Source of the DNA: Pseudomonadota bacterium
Lineage (GTDB): Bacteria > Pseudomonadota > Alphaproteobacteria > Rhizobiales > Hyphomicrobiaceae
Length of the DNA stretch: 9,426 bases
NCBI GenBank assembly: GCA_021813195.1
Contig: JAKALI010000119.1
Coordinates: forward strand, 1-9,426
Direction of reading: 5' to 3'
This document shows positions 1 to 5,906 of this stretch, piece after piece. The notes under the pieces were generated by a model. The model was not told the DNA's origin, made no database searches, and saw nothing but the letters and a program-made list of their open reading frames with translations. Position numbers and translations under genes: made by a program. How positions within the stretch are numbered: the stretch's first letter is position 1; the number at the start of each line of letters is the position of its first letter.

Positions 1-92
1 TCTATTCGGTCGATATCACCGGCTACAACGAGCGAGTCGTTCCAACGCCCTCGTTCGCATCAGACCCAGCCTGGTCGCCGCTCCTGAATTGA
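1..92 (+). CDS. tolB: TolB C-terminus (partial, 5' end outside window)
   Basis: This is the C-terminal end of TolB, the periplasmic beta-propeller protein of the Tol-Pal system, which binds Pal and the TolA complex. Reading from base 3, the frame gives YSVDITGYNERVVPTPSFAS and then DPAWSPLLN before a TGA at 90-92. TolB proteins typically end in a Tyr-Ser-x-Asp-x-Thr-Gly-Tyr-Asn-Glu-Arg segment and a final DPAWSPLL, so the match is strong despite its length. Only about 29 complete codons plus the stop are visible, so nothing can be said about the propeller, signal peptide or TolA box. A tolB end followed downstream by pal and cpoB is the usual Tol-Pal order, although here two small lipoprotein genes lie between tolB and pal. 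Confidence 0.88.
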   Translation, partial: YSVDITGYNERVVPTPSFASDPAWSPLLN

Positions 93-157
93 GACGTCCG
101 GTAAAGCAATGTTAACGCCCAACGGGCATGCTAGGCACCCTCGGCCAATCTTCTCGC

Positions 158-188
158 CGCGCATGAAAAATTTTGTTTTTTCAGCGCG
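158..188 (+). other. Bulged hairpin downstream of tolB
   Basis: The left arm CGCGC-A-TGAAAAA (158-170) pairs with TTTTTCAGCGCG (177-188). This makes a 12-bp stem with one bulged A and a short T-rich loop. The U-run lies inside the stem instead of after it, so it is not a textbook intrinsic terminator, but it could weakly terminate or protect the tolB transcript. The rest of the 273-base gap (93-365) holds a small GCCC/GGGC hairpin (117-127), a TTGATCC...GGATCAA inverted repeat (189-195 and 214-220) and a 9-base direct repeat CGCATCAGG (301-309 and 348-356). I could not place a convincing promoter in the gap. Confidence 0.35.
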
Positions 189-365
189 TTGATCCTGTGC
201 CCGGTCGGCAGCCGGATCAATCGGGATGGCTGGAACACGGCGTGGCATTTTCGCATCAACCGGGGTGGAAAACAAAGCGATCACCACCTGCGAACTTGAT
301 CGCATCAGGCCATGCCGGTACCCCATTAGACGGCTAAACGCCGAACACGCATCAGGAGACCAGAC

Positions 366-500
366 ATGCAGGGTATCAAGGGGCTGATCGTTCTCTCGGC
401 TGCCGTGGTTGCTGTTGCACTCGGCGCGTGCCGTCGCGAAGAGGCGGCACCGATGAAGCTCGGTGCCGAGGTTCCGGCCGCCACGGAAGTGGCTCGTTAA
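366..500 (+). CDS. Small lipoprotein, 44 aa (copy 1 of tandem pair)
   Basis: A tiny exported lipoprotein of unrecognised family. The start ATG is preceded by AGGAGA (354-359) with a 6-base spacer. The N-terminus is a short signal peptide with a Lys at residue 5 and a hydrophobic core rich in Val and Ala, ending in the lipobox LGAC, with Cys22 as the predicted lipidated residue. The mature part is only 23 residues, begins CRREEAAPMKLGAE and ends in Arg. It has no further Cys, no aromatic residue and no transmembrane segment. Residue +2 is Arg, so there is no Asp-type inner-membrane retention signal and an outer-membrane site is likely. The next gene downstream is a near copy. It resembles entericidin-type mini-lipoproteins in size only, not in sequence. 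That it is a real gene rests on the RBS, the lipobox and the conserved paralogue. Its function is unknown. Confidence 0.82.
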   Translation: MQGIKGLIVLSAAVVAVALGACRREEAAPMKLGAEVPAATEVAR

Positions 501-557
501 ATCGTTAACTCGAGATCCCGGGCCAATTCCGATCTGGGACACTACAGGAGAAAGACT

Positions 558-683
558 ATGAAGGGCGCTATCGTTCTTACCGCTGCGATCGTGGCCGTTG
601 CTCTCGGTGCTTGCCGCCGTGAAGAAGCTGCTCCGATGAAGCTCGGCGCTGAGCTGCCGGCCGCAGTTGAAGTGGCTCGCTAA
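558..683 (+). CDS. Small lipoprotein, 41 aa (copy 2 of tandem pair)
   Basis: Paralogue of the preceding mini-lipoprotein, 57 bases downstream. It has the same AGGAGA ribosome site (546-551) at the same 6-base spacing. The signal peptide is three residues shorter and has the same LGAC lipobox (predicted lipidated Cys19). The mature 23 residues match copy 1 at 21 positions, the two changes being Val to Leu and Thr to Val. In the mature part nine codons differ silently, which suggests selection on the peptide itself. This copy uses more GCT, GTT and CGY codons, a mild hint of high expression, though that is inference from few codons. A strong terminator follows 46 bases after the stop, so the pair probably forms its own transcript end. 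The family and function are not recognised. An outer-membrane lipoprotein related to the Tol-Pal neighbourhood is only a guess from position. Confidence 0.83.
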   Translation: MKGAIVLTAAIVAVALGACRREEAAPMKLGAELPAAVEVAR

Positions 684-729
684 GTTTGTAGGTTTGGCTG
701 GCTTTCTCAAGCCGGCAAATCGTCAGATT

Positions 730-778
730 AAGACCGAGTTGTTCCGGCTCTTCCGGTTCAATTCGGTCTTTTTCGTTT
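730..778 (+). terminator. Rho-independent terminator after the lipoprotein pair
   Basis: The left arm AAGACCGAGTTG (730-741) pairs with CAATTCGGTCTT (759-770) over 12 bp with one G-T wobble. An inner CCGG-CTCTT-CCGG hairpin caps it, and a T-tract (769-773, then 776-778) follows. This is the best terminator in the window. It would end transcription of the two mini-lipoprotein genes and separate them from pal. Confidence 0.85.
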
Positions 779-1228
779 GACGGGTTACGCCAGATCGGCA
801 GGGTACTTCGGGCTGATCTTGAACTCCAGAGTCCATATCGAACTTGTCGCCGATCCACAGAATTTGCTGCGATGGGGGCGGTACGCCGCGGGACTCCGCA
901 GCAGCGACGCTGTTAAATCATAGAGCTATAGGTAGGTACCGCCTTCAGGGCGAGGGTGGGTGGCGTTTGTGCTCTCGCTACCGCCACAATTGCGTGCGAA
1001 CCCTCGCAACTCCGCGGTTGGCGGCCGCATGAATGGGCATCGTGCCCGCAATGCCACGCATGTGGAGTGCGGCTGAGCGTCTGATCGGCAAGGCGAAAAT
1101 TGCGTTCGTTGGTAACCCATCTTGGTGGCCGTTGAGCGGGTCATGCCAATCCCGTGAAACGGTCTTCGTAGAGATGGGATGTGGCGCGAAGGACTGCTTC
1201 GCGGTCGCTGGAAGACGAGGTTGAGACG
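779..1228 (+). other. Gene-free stretch upstream of pal with nested inverted repeats
   Basis: I find no credible gene in these 450 bases. The short open frames here lack ribosome sites and recognisable products. Several perfect inverted repeats are visible: GGCGGTAC (877-884) with GTACCGCC (936-943), and GCGAGGGT (950-957) with ACCCTCGC (1000-1007), the second pair enclosing GTGGCG (960-965) with CGCCAC (982-987). The region must contain a promoter for pal, because a terminator closes the upstream unit, but I could not identify convincing -35 and -10 boxes. The repeats could be an RNA leader or small RNA, or chance pairing in GC-rich DNA. Confidence 0.4.
1214..1220 (+). promoter_or_regulatory. 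Ribosome binding site deciding the pal start
   Basis: GACGAGG lies 8 bases before ATG 1229. The reading frame is open back to a GTG at 1181, but that codon has no purine-rich site in front and would put 16 extra charged residues before the lipoprotein signal. ATG 1229 is therefore preferred. Confidence 0.55.
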
Positions 1229-1774
1229 ATGATCGGGCATGGGTTGGCCGCCGGTAGGCGGGGTGAAGCCGGTGGACACGCGCGCGCGGCGGCTCGTGTT
1301 TTTCTTGCTGCCCTCGCTTGCCTCACCGTGGCAGGCTGTGCAAACCAGGAGCAGGGTCCCGAAAGCGCCCAGCTGGGTCCAGATGGCAAGGGGCCGGTTA
1401 CGCCGGGCACAGCGCGGGATTTCAGCGTCAATGTGGGCGATCTGGTTTACTTCTCCTCGGATAGTTCCGACCTAACTCCCGAAGCGCAGGCCACGTTGAT
1501 GAAGCAGGCGCAGTGGCTGCAGCGCTACCCGCAATTCACCATCACGATCGAAGGGCATGCGGACGAGCGGGGTACGCGGGAATACAACATTGCTCTGGGT
1601 GCGCGCCGCGCAACCTCCGTGCGCAACTACTTGGCGCAGAACGGTGTGAATGCCTCGCGGATGCGCACCATCTCCTACGGCAAGGAACGCCCGGTTGCGG
1701 TGTGTGATGATATTTCCTGCTGGGCGCAGAATCGTCGCGCGCAGACGGTGCTCAACAGCCGCGTTGCATCCTGA
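1229..1774 (+). CDS. pal: Peptidoglycan-associated lipoprotein Pal
   Basis: Pal is the outer-membrane lipoprotein of the Tol-Pal system. It binds the diaminopimelate of peptidoglycan and, alternatively, TolB. The 181-residue product has a long Arg-containing n-region, a hydrophobic core and a lipobox VAGC with lipidated Cys37 followed by Ala, which fits outer-membrane sorting. A short linker leads to an OmpA C-terminal domain (about 66-177) containing VYFSSDSSDL, the Pal hallmark EGHADERGT (108-116) and NIALGARRA (120-128). By alignment with OmpA-type domains, Asp112 and Arg127 are the diaminopimelate-binding pair. Cys159 and Cys164, just before the QNRRA motif, probably form a disulfide. Length and motifs are normal for alphaproteobacterial Pal. 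It is unusually far from tolB, with two lipoprotein genes and a terminator in between, so it probably has its own promoter. The start is set by GACGAGG 8 bases upstream. An in-frame GTG at 1181 is the alternative. Confidence 0.95.
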   Translation: MIGHGLAAGRRGEAGGHARAAARVFLAALACLTVAGCANQEQGPESAQLGPDGKGPVTPGTARDFSVNVGDLVYFSSDSSDLTPEAQATLMKQAQWLQRYPQFTITIEGHADERGTREYNIALGARRATSVRNYLAQNGVNASRMRTISYGKERPVAVCDDISCWAQNRRAQTVLNSRVAS

Positions 1775-1993
1775 CCTGGAGCGGTTTCCTGTCGGCACGC
1801 GCGTGTCAGAACGAAGCATAACACGCTGGCCCTGAGGTGTGGGCTCTGCGGCGAACCATGTGTTCGACGAGAGACAGTGCGACCTCGACACGAACGCACT
1901 GCACAGTTTGGCCCCATTGATTTGCCAAACGACGGTATCGATTGTGGAGAAAACCCCAAGATTCCGGCTGATAGTGGTCAGGGATTAGTCGTC

Positions 1994-2950
1994 ATGCGCG
2001 ATCGCCGCTTGCAGGACGTGAGAAAGGGTCGTCAGACAAGGGCCGCCACTGGTGCATGCGCCGTGTGGGCGCTTTTGGGCCTTGCCCTGGCGGCAGATGG
2101 TGTCTCATCAGCCCCGGTCTGGGCCGACGAGCCTGTTGCGGATCGTGAAGAATTGGAATGGGGTGAGACCCTTCTTGGTGTGATCGAGACCCCGCCGGCG
2201 CGACTAATTCCTGGCGTGCCGCCGTCTGATCCCCCGATCGAACCCAGCCAGGATCCAGACGAGCTGTTTGCTTCAGCCCAAGAGAGGTGGGAGGCTGGCG
2301 ACAAAGATGCGGCTCAGCGGCTGTTGGAATTGTTTGTCGCGAGAGCTCCCACTCATCAGAAGGCCGCTGAAGCTCGCCAGCGGTTGCGGGAAATGTATCG
2401 CGGCTTGGCCGATACGGCGAACGAGGTTGCGAGGGGCGGTCCTGGCGTAGCGCCAGCTGCAAATCCGAACGGCGCAGAGGGCGGCGAGCCGATTCGGCTC
2501 GCGCCTCGCCGAGTGGGCCGTCCCGCGCCCGTGACCACTTCGATTGAGGAAAGTTTTGTTCTGGAAGCAGGGGATCGCGTGTTCTTCGCGCCTGGGAGCG
2601 CCGAGCTTGGCGCGCGCGCGCGGGCCGTGTTGGCGGCTCAGGCACGCTGGTTGAAACGGAATGCGAGCTTGTATGCCGTGATCGAAGGCCATGCCGACGA
2701 TCCACCGCTGACGGATGCGGCTTTGGACGCTCTTGCCGCCGATCGCGCTCAGACGGTTGTCCGCCGCCTTATTGAAGAGGGCGTACCCGCGCATCGTTTG
2801 GGGATCCTACCCCTCGGACGACAGAATCCAGTGGCCGAGTGCCGTCACCCCGATTGCGCCGCTCAGAACCGGCGCGCGGTCACGGTGCTAACCACGCAAC
2901 GCCTGAGTGAATTGCCCATGTCCGACGGCTCGTCGCGCGCGAGTCCGTGA
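1994..2950 (+). CDS. Secreted TPR-like plus OmpA-domain protein (Pal paralogue)
   Basis: A 318-residue envelope protein that looks like a hybrid of CpoB and Pal. The N-terminus has Arg and Lys residues, a hydrophobic core (about 23-34) and a likely signal peptidase I site after VWA44. The only nearby Cys (22) precedes the core, so it is not a lipobox. A Pro-rich linker follows. Residues about 89-136 form a TPR-like helical pair (DELFASAQERWEAGDKDAAQ...), then a second linker, then an OmpA C-terminal domain (about 186-302). This domain shares VIEGHAD, a Cys-x4-Cys pair (283, 288) and QNRRAVTVL with the adjacent Pal. Arg251 and Asp235 or Asp236 could bind diaminopimelate, but the Pal hallmark DERGT is replaced by DDPPLT. 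The frame is open back to GTG 1877, but ATG 1994 places the signal sequence correctly. It lies between pal and cpoB and is probably a soluble, peptidoglycan-binding Tol-Pal accessory protein. That role is inferred. Confidence 0.85.
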   Translation: MRDRRLQDVRKGRQTRAATGACAVWALLGLALAADGVSSAPVWADEPVADREELEWGETLLGVIETPPARLIPGVPPSDPPIEPSQDPDELFASAQERWEAGDKDAAQRLLELFVARAPTHQKAAEARQRLREMYRGLADTANEVARGGPGVAPAANPNGAEGGEPIRLAPRRVGRPAPVTTSIEESFVLEAGDRVFFAPGSAELGARARAVLAAQARWLKRNASLYAVIEGHADDPPLTDAALDALAADRAQTVVRRLIEEGVPAHRLGILPLGRQNPVAECRHPDCAAQNRRAVTVLTTQRLSELPMSDGSSRASP

Positions 2951-3211
2951 TGATCGGAGCGGATGTGCTGTGTCGTCGGTGCATCACTGAGGGGGCGGGG
3001 GCGAACCGTCACGAATGCGACTGCGTTCGTTGCGGACGTGCCCCGCATGCCGCGGCGCCGAGACATCTGCGCGTGGCTGAACCGAGACCGGAACCGTGCT
3101 ATGACCCGGCGTCTTGACGCGAGCCCCAAGGCCAACAACTCCGATTGTCAGGCAAGGCCACGATTCGTCAACGACAGCGCAACGGAGCGCAAATCGAAAC
3201 AAAACCTGTGC

Positions 3212-3218
3212 GGATGGA
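3212..3218 (+). promoter_or_regulatory. Ribosome binding site deciding the cpoB start
   Basis: GGATGGA sits 7 bases before ATG 3226, which begins directly with a signal peptide. The alternative ATG at 3214 lies inside this motif and a TTG at 3145 has no such site, so 3226 is preferred. Confidence 0.5.
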
Positions 3219-3225
3219 CCCCACT

Positions 3226-4248
3226 ATGAACCTTATTCGGCACTTCGCTTGCCGGTTCGCGCGAACGGCCGTCGCGTGTGTGCTGTCGGCCTTGCTCACG
3301 TCCTCGTTGGCTTCGGCGCAAAGTGTCGACGTCGCCCAGCAACCTGGCGGGCCAACGGCGGCCGGAGGATCGGTCGCCGGTGCCAAGCCAAAAGCTGGCG
3401 CCGGTGACGCAGACCTGCGGCGACGTGTAGAGCAACTGGAGGAGCAACTTGTTGATTTGCAGGTGGTGATCGGCACGCTTGAGTCGCTTGCGCGCGCCGG
3501 CGGTGGCGCCGTCGTCCAACGACCCTCTGCGCCGGCCCAATTGTCAACCGCTGACTCAGGTCGTATCGATGCGTTGGAGATGCAAATCAGAGCTCTGACA
3601 TCGCAGATCGAGCAACTCTCGAGCGGCGCGCGTGTTCAGTCCAGTGGCTCGGGCAGCGCTGGACTGCCTCCGGCGCCACCTGTCGATCGTTTTGGCTCTA
3701 CGACCGTCAATTCCGCCAACGTCGATGATATCGGCACCCTGCTGAACGAGCAGGAATTGGGATCGGCCCCTCCGTCGCAAGGGAATGTTCGCGTGTCCCC
3801 GGCTGATCCTGGGGGAAGTTCGGGCGGGATGGTTGCAGATCTCGGATCGGGCGTATCCGCAGGCGACCCCAAGCAGGACTACGAACGTGCCTATGGATAT
3901 CTCCTGCAACAGAACTTCGGAGCGGCTCAGGCTGGTTTCACAGACTTTCTGCGAACCTACCCTAAGGACTCGCTCGTTCCGAATGCCCTCTATTGGTTGG
4001 GTGAAACGCATTACGTTCAGCGAAATTATGCCGATGCGGCCGAGGCGTTCGATCTCGTGATGCAAGGTTATGGCAACTCGCCAAAGGCCGCGGACAGCAT
4101 GCTGAAGCGCTCGATGGCACTCGCCAACCTGGGCAAGACCAAGGATGCCTGCGGTCTGCTCAGCCAGTTACCCGGCCGTTACCCAAGTGCGCCCGCGAAC
4201 CTGAAATCCAAAGCCGACAGCGAACGCCAGAGGCTCGGCTGCCCCTGA
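3226..4248 (+). CDS. cpoB: Cell division coordinator CpoB (YbgF)
   Basis: CpoB is a periplasmic protein that links Tol-Pal outer-membrane constriction with septal peptidoglycan synthesis (PBP1B-LpoB in E. coli) and binds TolA. The 340-residue product starts with a Sec signal peptide cleaved after ASA31. Next comes a coiled-coil trimerisation region in two blocks, about 61-92 (LRRRVEQLEEQLVDLQ) and about 111-133 (RIDALEMQIRALTSQIEQL). A low-complexity Ser, Gly and Pro linker follows, then a C-terminal TPR array from about 217 to 336. The segment DYERAYGYLLQQNF and the NALYWLGETHYVQRNYADAA motif are typical of the tol-pal system protein YbgF family. The family in alphaproteobacteria is often longer than the roughly 260-residue E. 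coli protein because of the linker, as here. TilS follows after 25 bases, suggesting co-transcription. A 275-base gap separates it from the upstream OmpA-like gene. That gap holds an 8-bp hairpin at 3011-3030 but no clear terminator. Confidence 0.93.
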   Translation: MNLIRHFACRFARTAVACVLSALLTSSLASAQSVDVAQQPGGPTAAGGSVAGAKPKAGAGDADLRRRVEQLEEQLVDLQVVIGTLESLARAGGGAVVQRPSAPAQLSTADSGRIDALEMQIRALTSQIEQLSSGARVQSSGSGSAGLPPAPPVDRFGSTTVNSANVDDIGTLLNEQELGSAPPSQGNVRVSPADPGGSSGGMVADLGSGVSAGDPKQDYERAYGYLLQQNFGAAQAGFTDFLRTYPKDSLVPNALYWLGETHYVQRNYADAAEAFDLVMQGYGNSPKAADSMLKRSMALANLGKTKDACGLLSQLPGRYPSAPANLKSKADSERQRLGCP

Positions 4249-4273
4249 AGTCGACGGCCAACAAGGCAACATC

Positions 4274-5701
4274 ATGAGGAGCGAGATGAGCCGTCCCGCT
4301 CGGTACGCCGATTTCGAGATCGACCAGTTACTGGCACCGCTGGCTACGTATCAGCGCGTCCTGCTGGCAGTCTCTGGCGGCCCCGACAGCATGGCGCTCA
4401 TGGGATTTGCAGCCAGCTGGCGGTCACGCCAGGGTGATGCTCCCCTGATGGAGGTCGTCACGGTGGATCATGGCCTAAGACCCGAGTCTCGCCGCGAGGC
4501 TGAGACGGTCGCTGCTTCGGCACGTCAGCTCGGATTGCCCCATCGCCTGCTGTCATGGAACGCCGGCCCTGTTCGCTCCGCGGTGCAAGAAGCCGCGCGT
4601 GCGGCACGCTACGAGCTGCTGCTTAGCCTTGCGCGCACGGCGCCCGTTGTGCGCACCGCGATCGTCACCGCGCACACACGGGATGATCAGGCCGAAACGG
4701 TCGTGATGCGTCTGGCACGCGGCAGTGGGGTGGATGGCCTTGCTGCGATGCGCGCGCAGCGCCAATTGTCGGCGGAAGGTCCCGTCGATCTTCTGCGCCC
4801 TTTGCTCGATCAATCCAAGTCCGACCTGATGGCATGGCTCAGCGACAACGGGATGGCCTGGGTTACCGATCCCTCGAATTCCGATTGTCGGTTCGAGCGC
4901 GGCCGGCTGCGCCGGTTGCAGCCGGCTTTGGAAGAGGCTGGCCTGACTGCGCAGGCCCTCGCGTTGAGCGCGCGGCGACTTGCGCGAGCGCGTGCCGCGC
5001 TCGAGGCTGCGACTGACGAACTGATGCGCGCTGCGGTGGATGTACATTCTGGCGCCTTCGCCGAGGTTCGCATGGAGCCTTTTATGGAGGCGCCAGAAGA
5101 GTTCCGCGTGCGGTTGCTGGCGCGCCTAATCCGGGCCTTTGGGGGGGCAGGGACCGACATTCAATTGTCGCAGATCGAGGTCTTGGAGCAGTCCTTGCAG
5201 GCCCGCCCCGAACGAACGCGCACCACGCTCGGGGGCTGTCTCATCGAGTCGCGGCCGTTGTTCGTGCGAATTTTTCGCGAAGTGGGCCGGGCCGGGCTCC
5301 CCGACGTGCGGATTGAACCAGGACAGGCGATCAACTGGGATAACCGGTTTGAAGTTTGCGTGCGGGGTGATCCGCGCCGGGAATTCGAAACGGCGAGCGG
5401 ACGGTTGTCGATTCGAGCGCTTTCGTCGGCGGAGCTCGCGAACTTGCGCCGAATTAACCCCGAATGTGCGCGTATTCCAACACTGGCGGCCCTCACGCTT
5501 CCCGGTTTGTGGCGTGATGACACCCTGTTGGCCGCTCCCTTGCTTTGTCCGGTAGGTTTGAGTGCAAAGTCCGGCGTTCGCCATAATCAGGACAGCGCGC
5601 TGCGGTTTGAAACGCGGTTTCTAGCGCTAGCGCGTCATCCGGACTTAAGGGTCAGGGCACCACTGCGGGAAGTGAGCGCAGTTAACCCGGTGCCGAGGTA
5701 A
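4274..5701 (+). CDS. tilS: tRNA(Ile)-lysidine synthase TilS
   Basis: TilS uses ATP and lysine to convert C34 of the CAU-anticodon tRNA-Ile into lysidine, so that the tRNA reads AUA codons and is charged with isoleucine. It is essential and cytoplasmic. The 475-residue product has the N-type ATP-pyrophosphatase domain, with the PP-loop SGGPDS at 34-39, the VDHGLRPESRREA segment (64-76), AHTRDDQAETVVMRLARGSG (133-152) and the family signature RPLLDQSKSDL with DPSNSD (199-204) and FERGRLRR (207-214). The C-terminal half, about 220-475, is Arg-rich and less conserved, as usual. No truncation or frameshift is visible. Two starts are possible: ATG 4274, with AAGG 7 bases upstream, or ATG 4286, with AGGAG only 4 bases upstream. 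The difference is four residues. It follows cpoB after 25 bases and probably shares its transcript. Confidence 0.95.
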   Translation: MRSEMSRPARYADFEIDQLLAPLATYQRVLLAVSGGPDSMALMGFAASWRSRQGDAPLMEVVTVDHGLRPESRREAETVAASARQLGLPHRLLSWNAGPVRSAVQEAARAARYELLLSLARTAPVVRTAIVTAHTRDDQAETVVMRLARGSGVDGLAAMRAQRQLSAEGPVDLLRPLLDQSKSDLMAWLSDNGMAWVTDPSNSDCRFERGRLRRLQPALEEAGLTAQALALSARRLARARAALEAATDELMRAAVDVHSGAFAEVRMEPFMEAPEEFRVRLLARLIRAFGGAGTDIQLSQIEVLEQSLQARPERTRTTLGGCLIESRPLFVRIFREVGRAGLPDVRIEPGQAINWDNRFEVCVRGDPRREFETASGRLSIRALSSAELANLRRINPECARIPTLAALTLPGLWRDDTLLAAPLLCPVGLSAKSGVRHNQDSALRFETRFLALARHPDLRVRAPLREVSAVNPVPR

Positions 5702-5774
5702 CCTTCCGTAATCTAAAGCGATTGTACCGTCGTACACGTCGCGTTGAGGTCACAACTGTTGCCACGGGACTTTA

Positions 5775-5804
5775 CTTGGCAAAGTTCTCGCAGCTTCCTA
5801 TCTT
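5775..5804 (+). promoter_or_regulatory. Candidate ftsH promoter (sigma-70 or heat-shock type)
   Basis: TTGGCA (5776-5781), a 17-base spacer and TATCTT (5799-5804) resemble a housekeeping promoter. The same bases read as CTTGGC...CCTATCTT resemble the CTTG...C-rich-AT pattern of RpoH (sigma-32) promoters. Transcription would start near 5811 and give a leader of about 95 bases before ftsH. FtsH genes are often heat-induced, which makes the overlap attractive, but this is motif reading only. Confidence 0.45.
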
Positions 5805-5861
5805 AAAGCAGGCCATAACACTGAGACGCGAGCTGTTGCTCCATTCACCAACCAGGCCATC

Positions 5862-5892
5862 GGCCTCGATCGGGCTCGCGATCGAACCGGCC
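5862..5892 (+). other. Leader hairpin just upstream of the ftsH ribosome site
   Basis: TCGATCG (5866-5872) pairs perfectly with CGATCGA (5879-5885) around a 6-base loop. Outer GGCC blocks (5862-5865 and 5889-5892) can extend the stem across a 3-base bulge. The ribosome site AGGA (5897-5900) begins five bases later and is not itself paired. It may stabilise the leader or tune translation. No known riboswitch or thermometer class is recognised. Confidence 0.35.
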
Positions 5893-5906
5893 CGTTAGGA
5901 TCAGCG

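Noticed and set aside
60..710. Long minus-strand open frame (216 aa) opposite the tolB end and both mini-lipoproteins
   Set aside because: It has no recognisable domain, and it repeats itself only because it reads the duplicated genes on the opposite strand. The + strand genes have ribosome sites, lipoboxes and silent-substitution support.
844..1224. Two short + frames (62 and 63 aa) upstream of pal
   Set aside because: No ribosome site, signal peptide or recognisable motif. The second runs into the pal signal-peptide region in another frame.
1796..1805. Perfect palindrome CACGCGCGTG after pal
   Set aside because: It is an isolated 10-base palindrome of alternating G and C with no T-tract and no repeat elsewhere, so chance is the simplest explanation.
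1877..1993. Upstream GTG start for the OmpA-like gene (39 extra residues)
   Set aside because: It would bury the signal peptide behind 39 hydrophilic residues. ATG 1994 places the positively charged n-region and hydrophobic core at the N-terminus.
2963..3229. An 88-aa + frame between the OmpA-like gene and cpoB
   Set aside because: It is rich in Arg and Asn with no fold or motif, overlaps the cpoB start and lacks a convincing ribosome site. It probably reflects spacer DNA.
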